Shown here: positions 18,454-27,379 of the stretch, one piece after another
Numbering within the stretch: the first letter of the stretch is position 1
Layout: the number at the start of each line of letters is the position of its first letter
From: Muribaculaceae bacterium
GTDB lineage: Bacteria; Bacteroidota; Bacteroidia; Bacteroidales; Muribaculaceae
Assembly: GCA_017619355.1 (NCBI GenBank)
Contig: JAFZSO010000002.1
Coordinates: forward strand, 1 to 48,886
Length of the DNA: 48,886 bases
Direction of reading: 5' to 3'
Position numbers and translations under genes: made by a program
The notes under the pieces: generated by a model
The model's input: only the letters and a program-made list of their open reading frames with translations
What the model was told of the DNA's origin: nothing
The model's database searches: none

Positions 18454-19701
18454 ATGAGTGCTCAGTTCATATTATACCTGTTAATAGGTTTCGTATTGCT
18501 TGAAGCGCTGGTTTCAGGCATCTTGTCGTGGCTCAATGGCACCTGGATGTCGCATCCCATACCCAAAGTGCTTGAAGGGCTTTATGACGAGGAGAAATAT
18601 CAGAAACAGCAGGCATATATGAAAGAGAATCGCAGGGTGGGGCGCATCGAGTCGATAGTGTCGACGGTTATCACCGTGGCGCTTCTTGCTAGTGGCGCTT
18701 TTGGGTGGCTTGACAACCTGTTCAAGTCGATGACGCCAAGTGTCTATGGCCAGATTTGTCTTTTTGCCCTTTTCTTGCAGCTGTTTTGCACGGTAGTGGA
18801 ACTGCCGTTTTCCTATTACTCTACATTTGTGATAGAGGAGCGTTATGGCTTCAACAAGACCACGCACCGCACCTTCTGGCTCGACCTCTTAAAAGGCTTT
18901 ATGCTTTCGTTTGTGCTCACTGCGGGTCTGGTGTGCATCATCTACTGGCTCTATGACAAGATAGGTGATGGCTTTTGGCTATGGGCAACGGGCGTGTGCG
19001 TGGTGCTCATCGTGTTCTTCTCATTGTTCTATTCCAATCTGATTGTGCCGCTTTTCAACAAGCAGAAACCGCTGGAACAAGGCGAGTTGCGCACTGCCAT
19101 TGAGGGCGCACTTCAGGCGATGGGATGCCGTTTCAAAGATATTTATGTGATAGATGGTTCAAAGCATAGCACCAAGGCTAACGCCTACTTTACGGGTTTT
19201 GGTCCCAAGAAACGCATCGTGCTCTATGATACACTCATCGAGCAGCTGACCACTGATGAGGTGGTGGCGGTGCTGTCGCATGAGGTGGGGCATTACAAGC
19301 ATCACGACACATTGAAGACCATGTTCTCGAGTATCGTTACGGTGGGCGTGTATCTGTATGTGTTCTCACTCATGGTGTCGAGTCCGCTCCTGCCCGAGGC
19401 GCTGGGTGGCACGGCGCCCTCATTCGTGCTGTCGATGGTGGCGTTCTCGCAGTTGTTGACCCCTATTCAGCTGATTCTTGACCCGCTAATGAATTGTGTG
19501 TCACGCAAGGCAGAGTATGCCGCCGACCGTTTTGCTACAAAACATGGTCATGGCGAAGGACTCATTTCAGGCTTGAAAAAACTGAGTGCGCACGCTCTGA
19601 GCAATCTCACTCCGCACCCGGCCTTTGTGTGGTTTTCCTATAGCCATCCCACATTGGCCCAACGCATTACAGCAATCCTTGAAAATCAAAAACAACAATG
19701 A
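18454..19701 (+). CDS. M48 family membrane metallopeptidase (Ste24/CAAX protease-like)
   Basis: A 415-residue integral membrane protein. Hydrophobic segments lie near residues 1-25, 68-86, 100-120, 148-167 and 176-200. The zinc motif HEVGH is at 276-280, and a downstream EYAADRFA supplies the probable third ligand. N-terminal and catalytic regions match the CAAX prenyl protease 1/Ste24 group (peptidase family M48). Bacteria do not generally prenylate proteins, so the natural substrate is unknown; membrane protein quality control is a reasonable inference. Its last four bases overlap the start of cinA (ATGA), which indicates translational coupling. Confidence 0.88.
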   Translation: MSAQFILYLLIGFVLLEALVSGILSWLNGTWMSHPIPKVLEGLYDEEKYQKQQAYMKENRRVGRIESIVSTVITVALLASGAFGWLDNLFKSMTPSVYGQICLFALFLQLFCTVVELPFSYYSTFVIEERYGFNKTTHRTFWLDLLKGFMLSFVLTAGLVCIIYWLYDKIGDGFWLWATGVCVVLIVFFSLFYSNLIVPLFNKQKPLEQGELRTAIEGALQAMGCRFKDIYVIDGSKHSTKANAYFTGFGPKKRIVLYDTLIEQLTTDEVVAVLSHEVGHYKHHDTLKTMFSSIVTVGVYLYVFSLMVSSPLLPEALGGTAPSFVLSMVAFSQLLTPIQLILDPLMNCVSRKAEYAADRFATKHGHGEGLISGLKKLSAHALSNLTPHPAFVWFSYSHPTLAQRITAILENQKQQ

Positions 19702-20942
19702 AATATACAATTATTGCCATAGGTGACGAACTGCTCATAGGGCAGGTAACCGATACCAACTCGGGCTGGATAGCCCGTCATCTCACACCTTACGGCTGGG
19801 AGGCCGATTGCGTGCGTGTGATTTCTGATGATGCCCAAGCCATTACCCGCGCCATCGACGAGGCCTTTGAGCGCACCGATGTGGTGCTGATGACCGGCGG
19901 GCTGGGGCCCACGAAAGACGACATCACCAAACCCGCGCTGTGCGGCTACTTTGGTGGCGAACTGGTGTATGATGAAACAACGGCTGCCAATGTGCGCACT
20001 GTGATGCAAAAGCGCAACTTGCAGGTGAACGAATACACGCGTCTGCAGGCCATGGTGCCCACATCGTGCCGAGTGATTCAGAACCAGGTGGGCACGGCTC
20101 CCATCATGTGGTTTGAACGCGATGGCAAGGTGCTGGTGTCGATGCCTGGTGTGCCACATGAGACTGAAACGATGATGGAGCGAGAAGTCATTCCTCAGTT
20201 GATCAAGCGTTTTCATCGCGATGAGGTGATCTTGTTCCGCACCTTCATGGTGATGGGCATTATCGAGTCGGAACTGGCTATGATGCTCGATGAGTTTGAG
20301 CGGAATCTTCCCCAAACCATGCATCTGGCCTATTTGCCGCAGCCTGGACTGATGCGGTTGCGCTTGACGGGTATTTCGACCGATGGCGAAACACTGAGAA
20401 CGCACATGGCACAGCGTGAAAGCGAATTACACAAGCTGTTAGGAAAGGCGATTATTGCCGATGAGGATATATCGCTTGCTGAAATCGTGGGGCGAAAGTT
20501 GCGGGAAAAAGGGCTCACATTGAGCACTGCCGAGAGTTGCACAGGCGGAAACATTGCCCATGTGATAACCGAGATTGCTGGCAGCAGCGACTATTTTAAA
20601 GGTACGGTAGTCTCTTATGCCAACGATGTGAAGACTCGTGTGCTGGGTGTCTCGCAGGAAGCGTTGGATTCGGAAGGTGCCGTGAGTCAGCCCGTTGTGG
20701 AACAGATGGTGTGTGGCGTGAGCAAGTTGCTCCAGACCCATTGTGCCGTGGCCACTTCAGGTGTGGCAGGTCCGTCGGGAGGCACTCCTGAGAAACCTGT
20801 AGGCACAGTATGGATGGCTGCGAAGTGTGGCGACAGGGTGGTGAGTCAGGTCAAGCGTTTGCCTGGTGACCGCCGTCGCGTGATAGACCGCGCTACGACC
20901 GAGGTGCTGCTCATGTTGCTGCGCATGCTCCAGGACATGTAA
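19698..20942 (+). CDS. cinA: CinA family protein (nicotinamide-nucleotide amidase / competence-damage protein)
   Basis: A 414-residue two-domain protein. The N-terminal MoCF/COG1058 domain includes GDELLIGQVTDTNS and the TGGLGPTKDD motif. The C-terminal CinA domain starts around residue 260 and carries STAESCTGG and SGVAGPSGG. The C-terminal domain in the family deamidates NMN to NaMN in pyridine nucleotide salvage; the N-terminal domain is an ADP-ribose pyrophosphatase in some homologues. The link to NAD metabolism is notable because nadE starts the same operon. Start ATG overlaps the M48 gene stop. Confidence 0.93.
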   Translation: MKYTIIAIGDELLIGQVTDTNSGWIARHLTPYGWEADCVRVISDDAQAITRAIDEAFERTDVVLMTGGLGPTKDDITKPALCGYFGGELVYDETTAANVRTVMQKRNLQVNEYTRLQAMVPTSCRVIQNQVGTAPIMWFERDGKVLVSMPGVPHETETMMEREVIPQLIKRFHRDEVILFRTFMVMGIIESELAMMLDEFERNLPQTMHLAYLPQPGLMRLRLTGISTDGETLRTHMAQRESELHKLLGKAIIADEDISLAEIVGRKLREKGLTLSTAESCTGGNIAHVITEIAGSSDYFKGTVVSYANDVKTRVLGVSQEALDSEGAVSQPVVEQMVCGVSKLLQTHCAVATSGVAGPSGGTPEKPVGTVWMAAKCGDRVVSQVKRLPGDRRRVIDRATTEVLLMLLRMLQDM

Positions 20943-20957
20943 ATTATTTCTTTTATG

Positions 20958-20989
20958 TTTGTGTGGAAAGCATCTTTTGTATAACTTTG
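20958..20989 (+). promoter_or_regulatory. Bacteroidetes-type promoter for the small lipoprotein
   Basis: TTTG at 20958-20961 and TAACTTTG at 20982-20989 with a 20-bp spacer. Predicted leader is about 30 nt to the ATG at 21026. Confidence 0.72.
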
Positions 20990-21025
20990 TTGATGAAATC
21001 AGAACTAATTTAAATTTTTATAAAG

Positions 21026-21505
21026 ATGAAAAAGACATTATTGATTTTGGTTGCTATTGCAACGATGACCATGCTCTACTCGTGTGGTGGAGGCAACTCT
21101 TACAAGAACGAGGCGTTCAAGTATTCAGTAACACTTCCTGAGGGCTTTGTTCCTCAAAATCAAGATGCTGCTATGGAAGCTGAGCGTGGCGGCAAACTGT
21201 TTGTGAAGGAGGGTTGCATGATTGACATGACTGCCAAGAAGATGGATTACAAGTACATCACCCCAGAGGAGTCGCTCAAGCAAGGTTTTGAGATGGCAAA
21301 AGCCTTGAAAGACGATGTGATTTCGAGCGAACTGAAAGACGATCACTATGTTGTTAAGTATCAGGATCAGTTTGGATATCGTGCTGGTTATGAGATGCAA
21401 AAGAACGGTGTGAGTCTTAACATCTTTATCACTTATCCTGTGGAGAAAAAGGCTGAGTTTGACAAGGATGTTGACGCTGTGTTGAGTTCGGCAACGATAG
21501 AATAA
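21026..21505 (+). CDS. Small predicted lipoprotein of unknown function
   Basis: A 159-residue protein with a lipoprotein signal: MKKTLLILVAIATMTMLYSC, with the lipidated Cys at position 20 and a GGG stretch behind it. The mature part is a compact alpha/beta sequence with FKYSVTLPEGF near the start and a DVDAVLSSATIE end. This layout is reminiscent of small periplasmic PsbP/MOG1-like or DUF1795-type domains, but I do not recognise a family with confidence. It has its own consensus promoter and is followed by a strong hairpin (21531-21567) before trmN6. Probably anchored to an envelope membrane; function unknown. Confidence 0.75.
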   Translation: MKKTLLILVAIATMTMLYSCGGGNSYKNEAFKYSVTLPEGFVPQNQDAAMEAERGGKLFVKEGCMIDMTAKKMDYKYITPEESLKQGFEMAKALKDDVISSELKDDHYVVKYQDQFGYRAGYEMQKNGVSLNIFITYPVEKKAEFDKDVDAVLSSATIE

Positions 21506-21530
21506 GAACAAATTACAGGAAATCGAGAGA

Positions 21531-21567
21531 ATTTGTCCTATGGGTCTGTGGGACTCATAGGATAAAT
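21531..21567 (+). terminator. Long hairpin between lipoprotein gene and trmN6 (terminator or attenuator)
   Basis: A 16-bp stem: 21531-21546 pairs with 21552-21567, with two G-T wobbles and a 5-nt loop. The tail (TTATTATCATTATT) is only moderately T-rich, so termination may be partial. It lies 17 bp before the trmN6 ATG. Confidence 0.55.
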
Positions 21568-21584
21568 TTATTATCATTATTGGT

Positions 21585-22304
21585 ATGGGCAGGGAAAAAG
21601 TGTTCAGATTCAAGCAGTTTGAGGTGCTCAACGACCGCACAGCGATGAAAGTGGGCACCGACGGAGTGCTGCTGGGAGCGTGGTGCGATGTGCAAGGCGC
21701 TCGGCGAGTGCTGGATGTGGGTACTGGCTGCGGCGTGATTGCCTTGATGGTGGCGCAGCGAAATGCGGCTGCCCAGATTGATGCGATAGAGATTGATGAG
21801 GCTTCGGCACTTGAGGCTGGCCTGAATTTTGAGCGTTCGCCATGGGCAGAACGACTGCATCTTGTGCATGGCGACTTCACTGCTGTTGAAACCTGGTGGA
21901 GCGGTGAGAAATATGACTTGATAGTGTCGAATCCGCCCTTTTTTACTCATGGCGTTTTGCCGCCCGAAGCATCCCGAATGACGGCCCGGCACACCCAAAA
22001 TCTGGACTATGGGCAACTGCTCAAGGTGGCAAGTGCGATGCTTGCCGATGAAGGAAAAATAGCATTGATAACTCCCTTTGAAAATATTAAAGGAATTGTT
22101 GAAGAAAGTACTTTTAATAGTTTGAATATTAGCAAAAAATTCAATATAATATCAGTAAAAGGATTTCCGCCGAAACGAGTGCTGTGGGAGTTGTGTAAAG
22201 AGGCATGTGAGATGAAGGAAAATGAGCTTGTGATAGAAGACCATGCTGGTTGTTTCAGCGATGATTATGTGACACTCTGCAAAGACTTTTATCTGAAGAT
22301 GTGA
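21585..22304 (+). CDS. trmN6: tRNA1(Val) adenine(37)-N6-methyltransferase (TrmN6/YfiC-like)
   Basis: A 239-residue SAM-dependent methyltransferase, cytoplasmic. The SAM-binding motif VLDVGTGCG is at residues 42-50 and the N6-adenine catalytic motif NPPFF is at 116-120. The N-terminal F.VLNDRTAMKVGTDGVLLGAW is typical of YfiC, which methylates A37 of tRNA1Val. It converges with the dihydrouridine synthase gene; only 6 bp separate the stop codons and no terminator is seen between them. Confidence 0.9.
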   Translation: MGREKVFRFKQFEVLNDRTAMKVGTDGVLLGAWCDVQGARRVLDVGTGCGVIALMVAQRNAAAQIDAIEIDEASALEAGLNFERSPWAERLHLVHGDFTAVETWWSGEKYDLIVSNPPFFTHGVLPPEASRMTARHTQNLDYGQLLKVASAMLADEGKIALITPFENIKGIVEESTFNSLNISKKFNIISVKGFPPKRVLWELCKEACEMKENELVIEDHAGCFSDDYVTLCKDFYLKM

Positions 22305-22310
22305 GCAGAG

Positions 22311-23231
22311 CTATAAGGAGTTGAACAATTCGTTGACCGCGTTTTCGTATTTCTCAATTGAAGTGGCTTTTTTGATGGCTTTTCGGCACTTGTGATTAGC
22401 GTCAAGGAGAAACCAATCCCAGAATGCATGCATAGTTGAAAGCAACTGATGGTCGCCCCCAGTGAGTGTGGCGGCGTAGTGATTATAGATTTCAAGATAG
22501 AACTTGTGATAATTATCGGGGGTGACCTTCTCAGGAACCAGCAGTGCCGGATTGCTCGCCAGGGCTCGCCCGATCATGACTCCATGCAGCGAAGGCCAGC
22601 GATGAATGATGCTCATTACGTTGTCGATGCTGTGGATGCAGCCGTTGTAGATGAGCGGGAATGAGGAAGAATCTACAATTTCCTGAAATGCCTCGAGATT
22701 GAGGCTGTCCTTATACTGATCTTTACCGATGCAGGGATGGACGATGATGAATTTGGGTTCAATGATGCTGAATAACGGCAATACCTGCTGCCACTCATCG
22801 GGGCGCTGCCAGCCGAGCCGCATCTTCACTGAGAACGAGAGTTCTGGGATGGGTTTGAGTGCCCTAAACAGCGCTTCAATCTCGTGGGGATAGGGCAACA
22901 TGCCGGAACCCTTGTGTCGCAAGGCAATGGGCGGGAATGGGCAACCCAGGTTGATGTTGATATGACTGTAGCCTTCGTCCTTGAGGTGCAGTGCCATAGT
23001 AGTAGCATCGTTAGGCTTGCAGGCGAGAATCTGCGGTATTAGATTGATTCCTTGGTTGTTGACTGGGGATACATCGTTGATGTCGCGTTTGAGCAGCTGT
23101 TGATGCTCTATGCGCATGAAAGGTGAGAAATAGGCATCTATGCCGCCAAAGATGGTGGCATGAGCCAGTCGCCAAACATGATTGGTCACCCCCTGCAAAG
23201 GAGCGCAGAATACAGTATAGGAATCAATCAT
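22311..23231 (-). CDS. tRNA-dihydrouridine synthase
   Basis: A 306-residue FMN enzyme that reduces uridine to dihydrouridine in tRNA. I start it at the ATG complementing 23229-23231 (MIDSYTVFCAPLQGVTN); the frame remains open further upstream into the divergent ABC-F gene, but that is fortuitous. The AP(L/M)QGVTN opening, the catalytic NLGCP (Cys97) and K.RLGW are visible, plus a late NG.I region and a VMIGRALASNP motif that binds the FMN phosphate. Length and these motifs suit a Dus family member, closest in look to DusC, but the subclass is not certain. It is divergent from the ABC-F gene, with 60 bp between start codons. Confidence 0.9.
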   Translation of the reverse strand: MIDSYTVFCAPLQGVTNHVWRLAHATIFGGIDAYFSPFMRIEHQQLLKRDINDVSPVNNQGINLIPQILACKPNDATTMALHLKDEGYSHININLGCPFPPIALRHKGSGMLPYPHEIEALFRALKPIPELSFSVKMRLGWQRPDEWQQVLPLFSIIEPKFIIVHPCIGKDQYKDSLNLEAFQEIVDSSSFPLIYNGCIHSIDNVMSIIHRWPSLHGVMIGRALASNPALLVPEKVTPDNYHKFYLEIYNHYAATLTGGDHQLLSTMHAFWDWFLLDANHKCRKAIKKATSIEKYENAVNELFNSL

Positions 23232-23235
23232 GGCA

Positions 23236-23243
23236 CAAAAGTA
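23236..23243 (-). promoter_or_regulatory. Possible -7 element for the dihydrouridine synthase gene
   Basis: CAAAAGTA on plus reads TACTTTTG on minus. It lies so close to the start codon (23231) that transcription would begin at or near the ATG, implying an almost leaderless message. No TTTG lies 20 bp upstream. Confidence 0.35.
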
Positions 23244-23265
23244 GGAAAAATATGATAAATAGTTG

Positions 23266-23273
23266 TATCTTTG
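23266..23273 (+). promoter_or_regulatory. -7 element for the ABC-F gene
   Basis: TATCTTTG fits TAnnTTTG; predicted start of transcription is about 23280, only about 12 nt before the ATG at 23292. The -33 position is poor. Confidence 0.5.
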
Positions 23274-23291
23274 CAGTACGAAATAGCCATT

Positions 23292-25229
23292 ATGATTTCC
23301 ATACAGAACCTCAAAGTCGAATTCAGCAGCAAGCCGCTTTTTGATAATATCAGTTATGTTATCAACAAGAAGGACAAGATAGCTCTTGTGGGCAAGAATG
23401 GTGCGGGCAAGTCGACGATGCTCAAAATCATCGCCGGCCTGCAGCAACCTACTTCGGGTTTGGTTTCGAAACCTGCCGACCTGACGATAGGCTATCTGCC
23501 TCAGCAGATGCGTCTTGCCGATGAAACCACACTGCGAGCCGAGGTGATGAAGGCCTTTGACCATGTGAAGATGCTTGATGAGGAACTGACATGGCTCAAC
23601 CAGCTGCTTGCAGAGCGCACCGACTATGAGAGTGAGAGCTATCAGAAACTCATTGACGAAATTGGTCACAAGACAGATCAGTTGACCTTGCTGCGCAGCG
23701 ACAACTGTGAGGCCGAGTTGGAGAAGACGCTCATTGGCCTTGGCTTTGAACGCACCGACTTTGACCGCCCCACGAGTGAATTCAGTGGAGGCTGGCGCAT
23801 GCGTGTGGAGATAGCCAAGTTGCTGCTGACCAGGCCCGATGTCCTGCTGCTCGATGAGCCGACCAATCACCTTGACATCGATTCAATTCAGTGGCTGGAG
23901 ACTTTCTTGAAGAACCATAGTGGGGCAGTGGTGCTGGTGTCGCATGACCGCGCATTTATCGACAATGTGACAAGCCGCACCATCGAGATTTCGCTGGGCA
24001 AAATCTATGACTACAATGTGAATTACTCTCACTTTGTGGAATTGCGCAAAGAGCGGCTCGAACAGCAGATGCGCGCCTATGAGAATCAGCAGAAACTGAT
24101 TCATGACACCGAGGACTTCATTGAGCGTTTCCGCTACAAGGCAACGAAGGCGGTGCAGGTGCAGAGCCGCATCAAGCAACTGGAAAAGATAGAGCGCATT
24201 GAGGTGGATCAGGTGGATACCTCGCACCTGCGGTTGAAATTCCCGCCGGCACCCCGTTCGGGCGATTATCCTGTGATAGCCGAAGATGTGGCCAAGAACT
24301 ATGGTGATTTGCAAGTTTTCAAAGGCGTGACTTTCACCATTAAGCGTGGCGAGAAAGTGGCGTTTGTGGGCAAGAATGGCGCTGGTAAGTCGACACTCGT
24401 AAAGTGCATCATGAACGAGATCCCTTTTGATGGTTCATTGCAGATAGGCCACAATGTAAAGATTGGTTATTTTGCCCAAAATCAGGCACAACTGCTCGAC
24501 GAGAGCATCACCGTATATGACACCATTGACTATGTGGCGACGGGCGAAATGCGCACCCGCATCAACGACTTGCTGGGCGCTTTCATGTTTGGTGGCGAGG
24601 AGTCGGAGAAGAAGGTGAAGGTGCTGTCGGGCGGCGAAAAGAGCCGTCTGGCCATGATGCGCCTGCTATTGCAGCCAGTGAATCTGCTCATCATGGATGA
24701 GCCGACCAACCATCTTGATATGCGAACAAAAGACATTCTGAAAAGCGCCATCAAAGACTTTGATGGAACGGTGATTGTGGTGTCGCATGACCGCGATTTT
24801 CTCGATGGTCTTGTCGAGAAGGTGTATGAATTCGGTGGCGGCAGGGTGCGTGAGCACCTGTGCGGCATCTATGAATTCCTTGAACACAAGAAGATTGCCA
24901 CGCTTGCCGAACTCGAACGCAAGGAGAAACCTCAGTCAGTTGCCAAGGGTGAAGTTCAGGATGTAAAGCAATCGAAACTCGACTATCTGGAGCAGAAAGA
25001 GCAAAGTCGCCGGTTGAAACAGGCGCAGAAGCGGGTTGCCACTCTCGAGAGCCGCATCAACGAACTGGAAAGTGAAATCAAGGAGATTGAAGAGAAGTTG
25101 TCGGCAGGAGCGGCCGGCGACCCCGACATATATAGCCGTCATGCCCGTTGCTCTGAAGAGCTCGAAGCCACCATGCAGGAGTGGGAGACGGCGAGCGAAG
25201 AACTGGAACTTATTAACCAACAACTATAA
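23292..25229 (+). CDS. ABC-F family ATPase (ribosome-associated type)
   Basis: A 645-residue soluble protein with two ABC ATPase domains and no membrane segments. Walker A motifs GKNGAGKST are at 34-42 and 360-368. The signatures are FSGGWRMR and LSGGEKSRL, and both halves contain LLLDEPTNHLD-like Walker B motifs (the second reads LIMDEPTNHLD). An arginine/glutamine-rich linker sits between the domains, and a charged coiled coil forms the last 100 or so residues. ABC-F proteins act on the ribosome, as translation factors or antibiotic protection; this one looks like a housekeeping type, but the subfamily cannot be set by eye. I use the ATG at 23292 rather than an upstream non-ATG extension. 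The M13 peptidase follows after 2 bp. Confidence 0.9.
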   Translation: MISIQNLKVEFSSKPLFDNISYVINKKDKIALVGKNGAGKSTMLKIIAGLQQPTSGLVSKPADLTIGYLPQQMRLADETTLRAEVMKAFDHVKMLDEELTWLNQLLAERTDYESESYQKLIDEIGHKTDQLTLLRSDNCEAELEKTLIGLGFERTDFDRPTSEFSGGWRMRVEIAKLLLTRPDVLLLDEPTNHLDIDSIQWLETFLKNHSGAVVLVSHDRAFIDNVTSRTIEISLGKIYDYNVNYSHFVELRKERLEQQMRAYENQQKLIHDTEDFIERFRYKATKAVQVQSRIKQLEKIERIEVDQVDTSHLRLKFPPAPRSGDYPVIAEDVAKNYGDLQVFKGVTFTIKRGEKVAFVGKNGAGKSTLVKCIMNEIPFDGSLQIGHNVKIGYFAQNQAQLLDESITVYDTIDYVATGEMRTRINDLLGAFMFGGEESEKKVKVLSGGEKSRLAMMRLLLQPVNLLIMDEPTNHLDMRTKDILKSAIKDFDGTVIVVSHDRDFLDGLVEKVYEFGGGRVREHLCGIYEFLEHKKIATLAELERKEKPQSVAKGEVQDVKQSKLDYLEQKEQSRRLKQAQKRVATLESRINELESEIKEIEEKLSAGAAGDPDIYSRHARCSEELEATMQEWETASEELELINQQL

Positions 25230-25231
25230 AC

Positions 25232-27238
25232 ATGATGAAAAAAATCTTATTTTTAACATTAGCTGCAATTGCAACAATGACAATGAATGCAGGAAACCTT
25301 GAGAAGGGCGTTGACCGCAACAATCTGGATTTGAGCGTGTCGCCCGGCGAGAATTTTTATCAGTATGCCTGCGGTGGCTGGCAAAAAGCCAACCCGCTTG
25401 ATCCACAGTATGCCCGTTTCGGCACCTTTGACCAGCTTGCTGAGAACAGCCGTGAGCAGGTGAAGGACATCATCACCAATTTGGGGAATAACCTGCCTCA
25501 AGGCACCATTGCCCAAAAGGTGAGCGACCTCTACTTGCTGGGTATGGACAGTGTGCGCCTGAATGCAGAGGGTGTCAATCCGCTCAAGGCTGACCTCGCC
25601 AAGATTGATGCCGCCAAGCGCAGCGACTTCATGAAACTGATTGCCTGGATGCAGATGGGCATAGGTTCGCCATTCTTTGGCACAGCAGTGATGGCAGATC
25701 TGAAAAATTCTAACGCAAACATGTTCTACATGATGCAGGGTGGACTGAGCATGGGCGATCGTGACTACTATCTGGAGAACGATGCCAACACGGTGAAGGT
25801 GCGCAATGCCTATGTGAACTACATTGAGCGCCTGTTTGAACTGGCCGGTTACAAGAAAGGTGCTGCCAAGAAGGCCGCCAAGAATGTGATGAAGATTGAG
25901 ACCGACCTGGCCCGCGTGGCAATGACCCGCGAAGAGACCCGCGACTACAGTAAGCTCTATAATGTGATGAATGTGGCCGATCTGAAGCAGCAGTACAAGA
26001 ACATCGACTGGGATGTGCTGAATGTGAAGAATGTTGACAAGATTTGCGTGTTCCAGCCCAAATCGATTGCTAAGGTAGATGAGATGCTGAAGACCCTGAA
26101 AGACGAGGAAATCAAGGACTATCTGAAGTTCAAGTATATTGATGCTGCTTCGAATTTCTTGAGCGACGACTTTGTGCAGGCCAACTTCGACATGTACAGC
26201 CGTGCCATGTCGGGCAAGCAGGTGATGCAGCCCCGTTGGAAACGCGCGCTCAATGTGCCTAACACCATGCTTGGCGAGGCTGTGGGTCAGCTCTATGTGG
26301 AGAAATACTTCCCTGAAGATTCCAAGAAGAAGATGCAAAAGCTGGTCGACAACCTGAAAGTGGCTTTGGGCGAACGCATCGCGAACCTGACCTGGATGAG
26401 TCCCAAGACCAAAGTAAACGCACTGGTGAAACTCAACAGCTTCACGGTGAAAATTGGCTATCCTGACAAGTGGCGCGACTACAGCGATGTGACCATCGAC
26501 AAGAATGCCTCTTATTGGGAGAATGTGAAGGGTGTGTTGCAGTTCAGTGCCAACTATGAACTGTCACAGCTGGGCAAACCCGTTGACAAGGACCGCTGGT
26601 ACATGACCCCTCAGACTGTGAATGCCTACTATGAGCCCTCGAGTAATGAGATTTGTTTCCCTGCCGCCATTCTTCAGGCTCCATACTTCGATCCCAATGC
26701 CGACGATGCCAGCAACTACGGCGCAATTGGTGTGGTGATTGGTCATGAGATGACTCACGGTTTCGACGACCAGGGTCGCAACTTTGACCATGTGGGAAAC
26801 ATGGTTGACTGGTGGACGGCTGAGGATGCTGAAAAGTTCAAGGCTCTTGCCGAGAAGCTGGGTGCACAGTACAGTGCCGAGATTGTGGCCGATGATGTAC
26901 ATGCCAACGGCAACTTCACCATGGGCGAGAACATTGCCGACCATGGTGGCCTGCGTGTGGCCTACACTGCCTTCAAGAAGACAGAGCAGGGCAAGGGCAA
27001 CGAACTGATCGACGGATTCACGCCCGACCAGCGCTTCTGCCTGAGCTATGCCAATGTGTGGGCTGCCAATATCACGAAAGAGGAAATCTTGCGTCGCACC
27101 AAGGTAGATCCGCATTCGCTGGGCGTGAACCGTGTGAATGTGGCTCTGCGCAACATGGAGTGGTTCTTCGATGCATTTGGCATCAAAGAAGGTGATAAGA
27201 TGTACAGAACTCCCGAAGATAGAGTGTCGATTTGGTGA
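25232..27238 (+). CDS. pepO: M13 family zinc metalloendopeptidase (PepO/neprilysin-like)
   Basis: A 668-residue exported peptidase. The signal peptide covers about residues 1-20 (MMKKILFLTLAAIATMTMNA); ATG at 25232 or 25235 could be used. The N-terminal helical M13_N domain contains YQYACGGWQKANPL. The catalytic M13 domain has HEMTH at 505-509 and the ENIAD motif with the third zinc ligand Glu566 and Asp570. An NAYY motif for substrate binding is present, and the protein ends in the family-typical C-terminal Trp. It likely degrades oligopeptides in the periplasm or outside. It starts 2 bp after the ABC-F stop, so the pair is probably co-transcribed. Confidence 0.93.
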   Translation: MMKKILFLTLAAIATMTMNAGNLEKGVDRNNLDLSVSPGENFYQYACGGWQKANPLDPQYARFGTFDQLAENSREQVKDIITNLGNNLPQGTIAQKVSDLYLLGMDSVRLNAEGVNPLKADLAKIDAAKRSDFMKLIAWMQMGIGSPFFGTAVMADLKNSNANMFYMMQGGLSMGDRDYYLENDANTVKVRNAYVNYIERLFELAGYKKGAAKKAAKNVMKIETDLARVAMTREETRDYSKLYNVMNVADLKQQYKNIDWDVLNVKNVDKICVFQPKSIAKVDEMLKTLKDEEIKDYLKFKYIDAASNFLSDDFVQANFDMYSRAMSGKQVMQPRWKRALNVPNTMLGEAVGQLYVEKYFPEDSKKKMQKLVDNLKVALGERIANLTWMSPKTKVNALVKLNSFTVKIGYPDKWRDYSDVTIDKNASYWENVKGVLQFSANYELSQLGKPVDKDRWYMTPQTVNAYYEPSSNEICFPAAILQAPYFDPNADDASNYGAIGVVIGHEMTHGFDDQGRNFDHVGNMVDWWTAEDAEKFKALAEKLGAQYSAEIVADDVHANGNFTMGENIADHGGLRVAYTAFKKTEQGKGNELIDGFTPDQRFCLSYANVWAANITKEEILRRTKVDPHSLGVNRVNVALRNMEWFFDAFGIKEGDKMYRTPEDRVSIW

Positions 27239-27266
27239 AAAAGATTTAAATATCGCAATATTTTTG

Positions 27267-27298
27267 GCCGCCGATAAAATTCGGCGGCTATTTTTTTC
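27267..27298 (+). terminator. Rho-independent terminator after the M13 peptidase
   Basis: GCCGCCGA (27267-27274), loop TAAAAT, TCGGCGGC (27281-27288), then TATTTTTTT. Perfect 8-bp GC-rich stem. Confidence 0.9.
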
Positions 27299-27318
27299 GT
27301 TATTAGCATTAAATATCG

Positions 27319-27326
27319 TATTTTTG
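27319..27326 (+). promoter_or_regulatory. -7 element of the dnaN operon promoter
   Basis: TATTTTTG matches TAnnTTTG; the -33 position 20 bp upstream reads TTTC (one mismatch) and overlaps the preceding terminator tail. Leader to the ATG at 27380 is about 47 nt. Confidence 0.55.
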
Positions 27327-27379
27327 TAGTTTAAATAAAGAGATAAAACGAAAATTAATAACAAATAAAATTTAAATAT

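Noticed and set aside
20959-21141. Short plus-strand frame overlapping the small lipoprotein
   Set aside because: It overlaps the promoter and the first third of the lipoprotein gene in another frame and has no recognisable features.
23232-23870. N-terminal extension of the dihydrouridine synthase into the ABC-F gene
   Set aside because: The frame is open by chance; the Dus family begins at the ATG complementing 23229-23231 and the extension lies antisense to the ABC-F ATPase.
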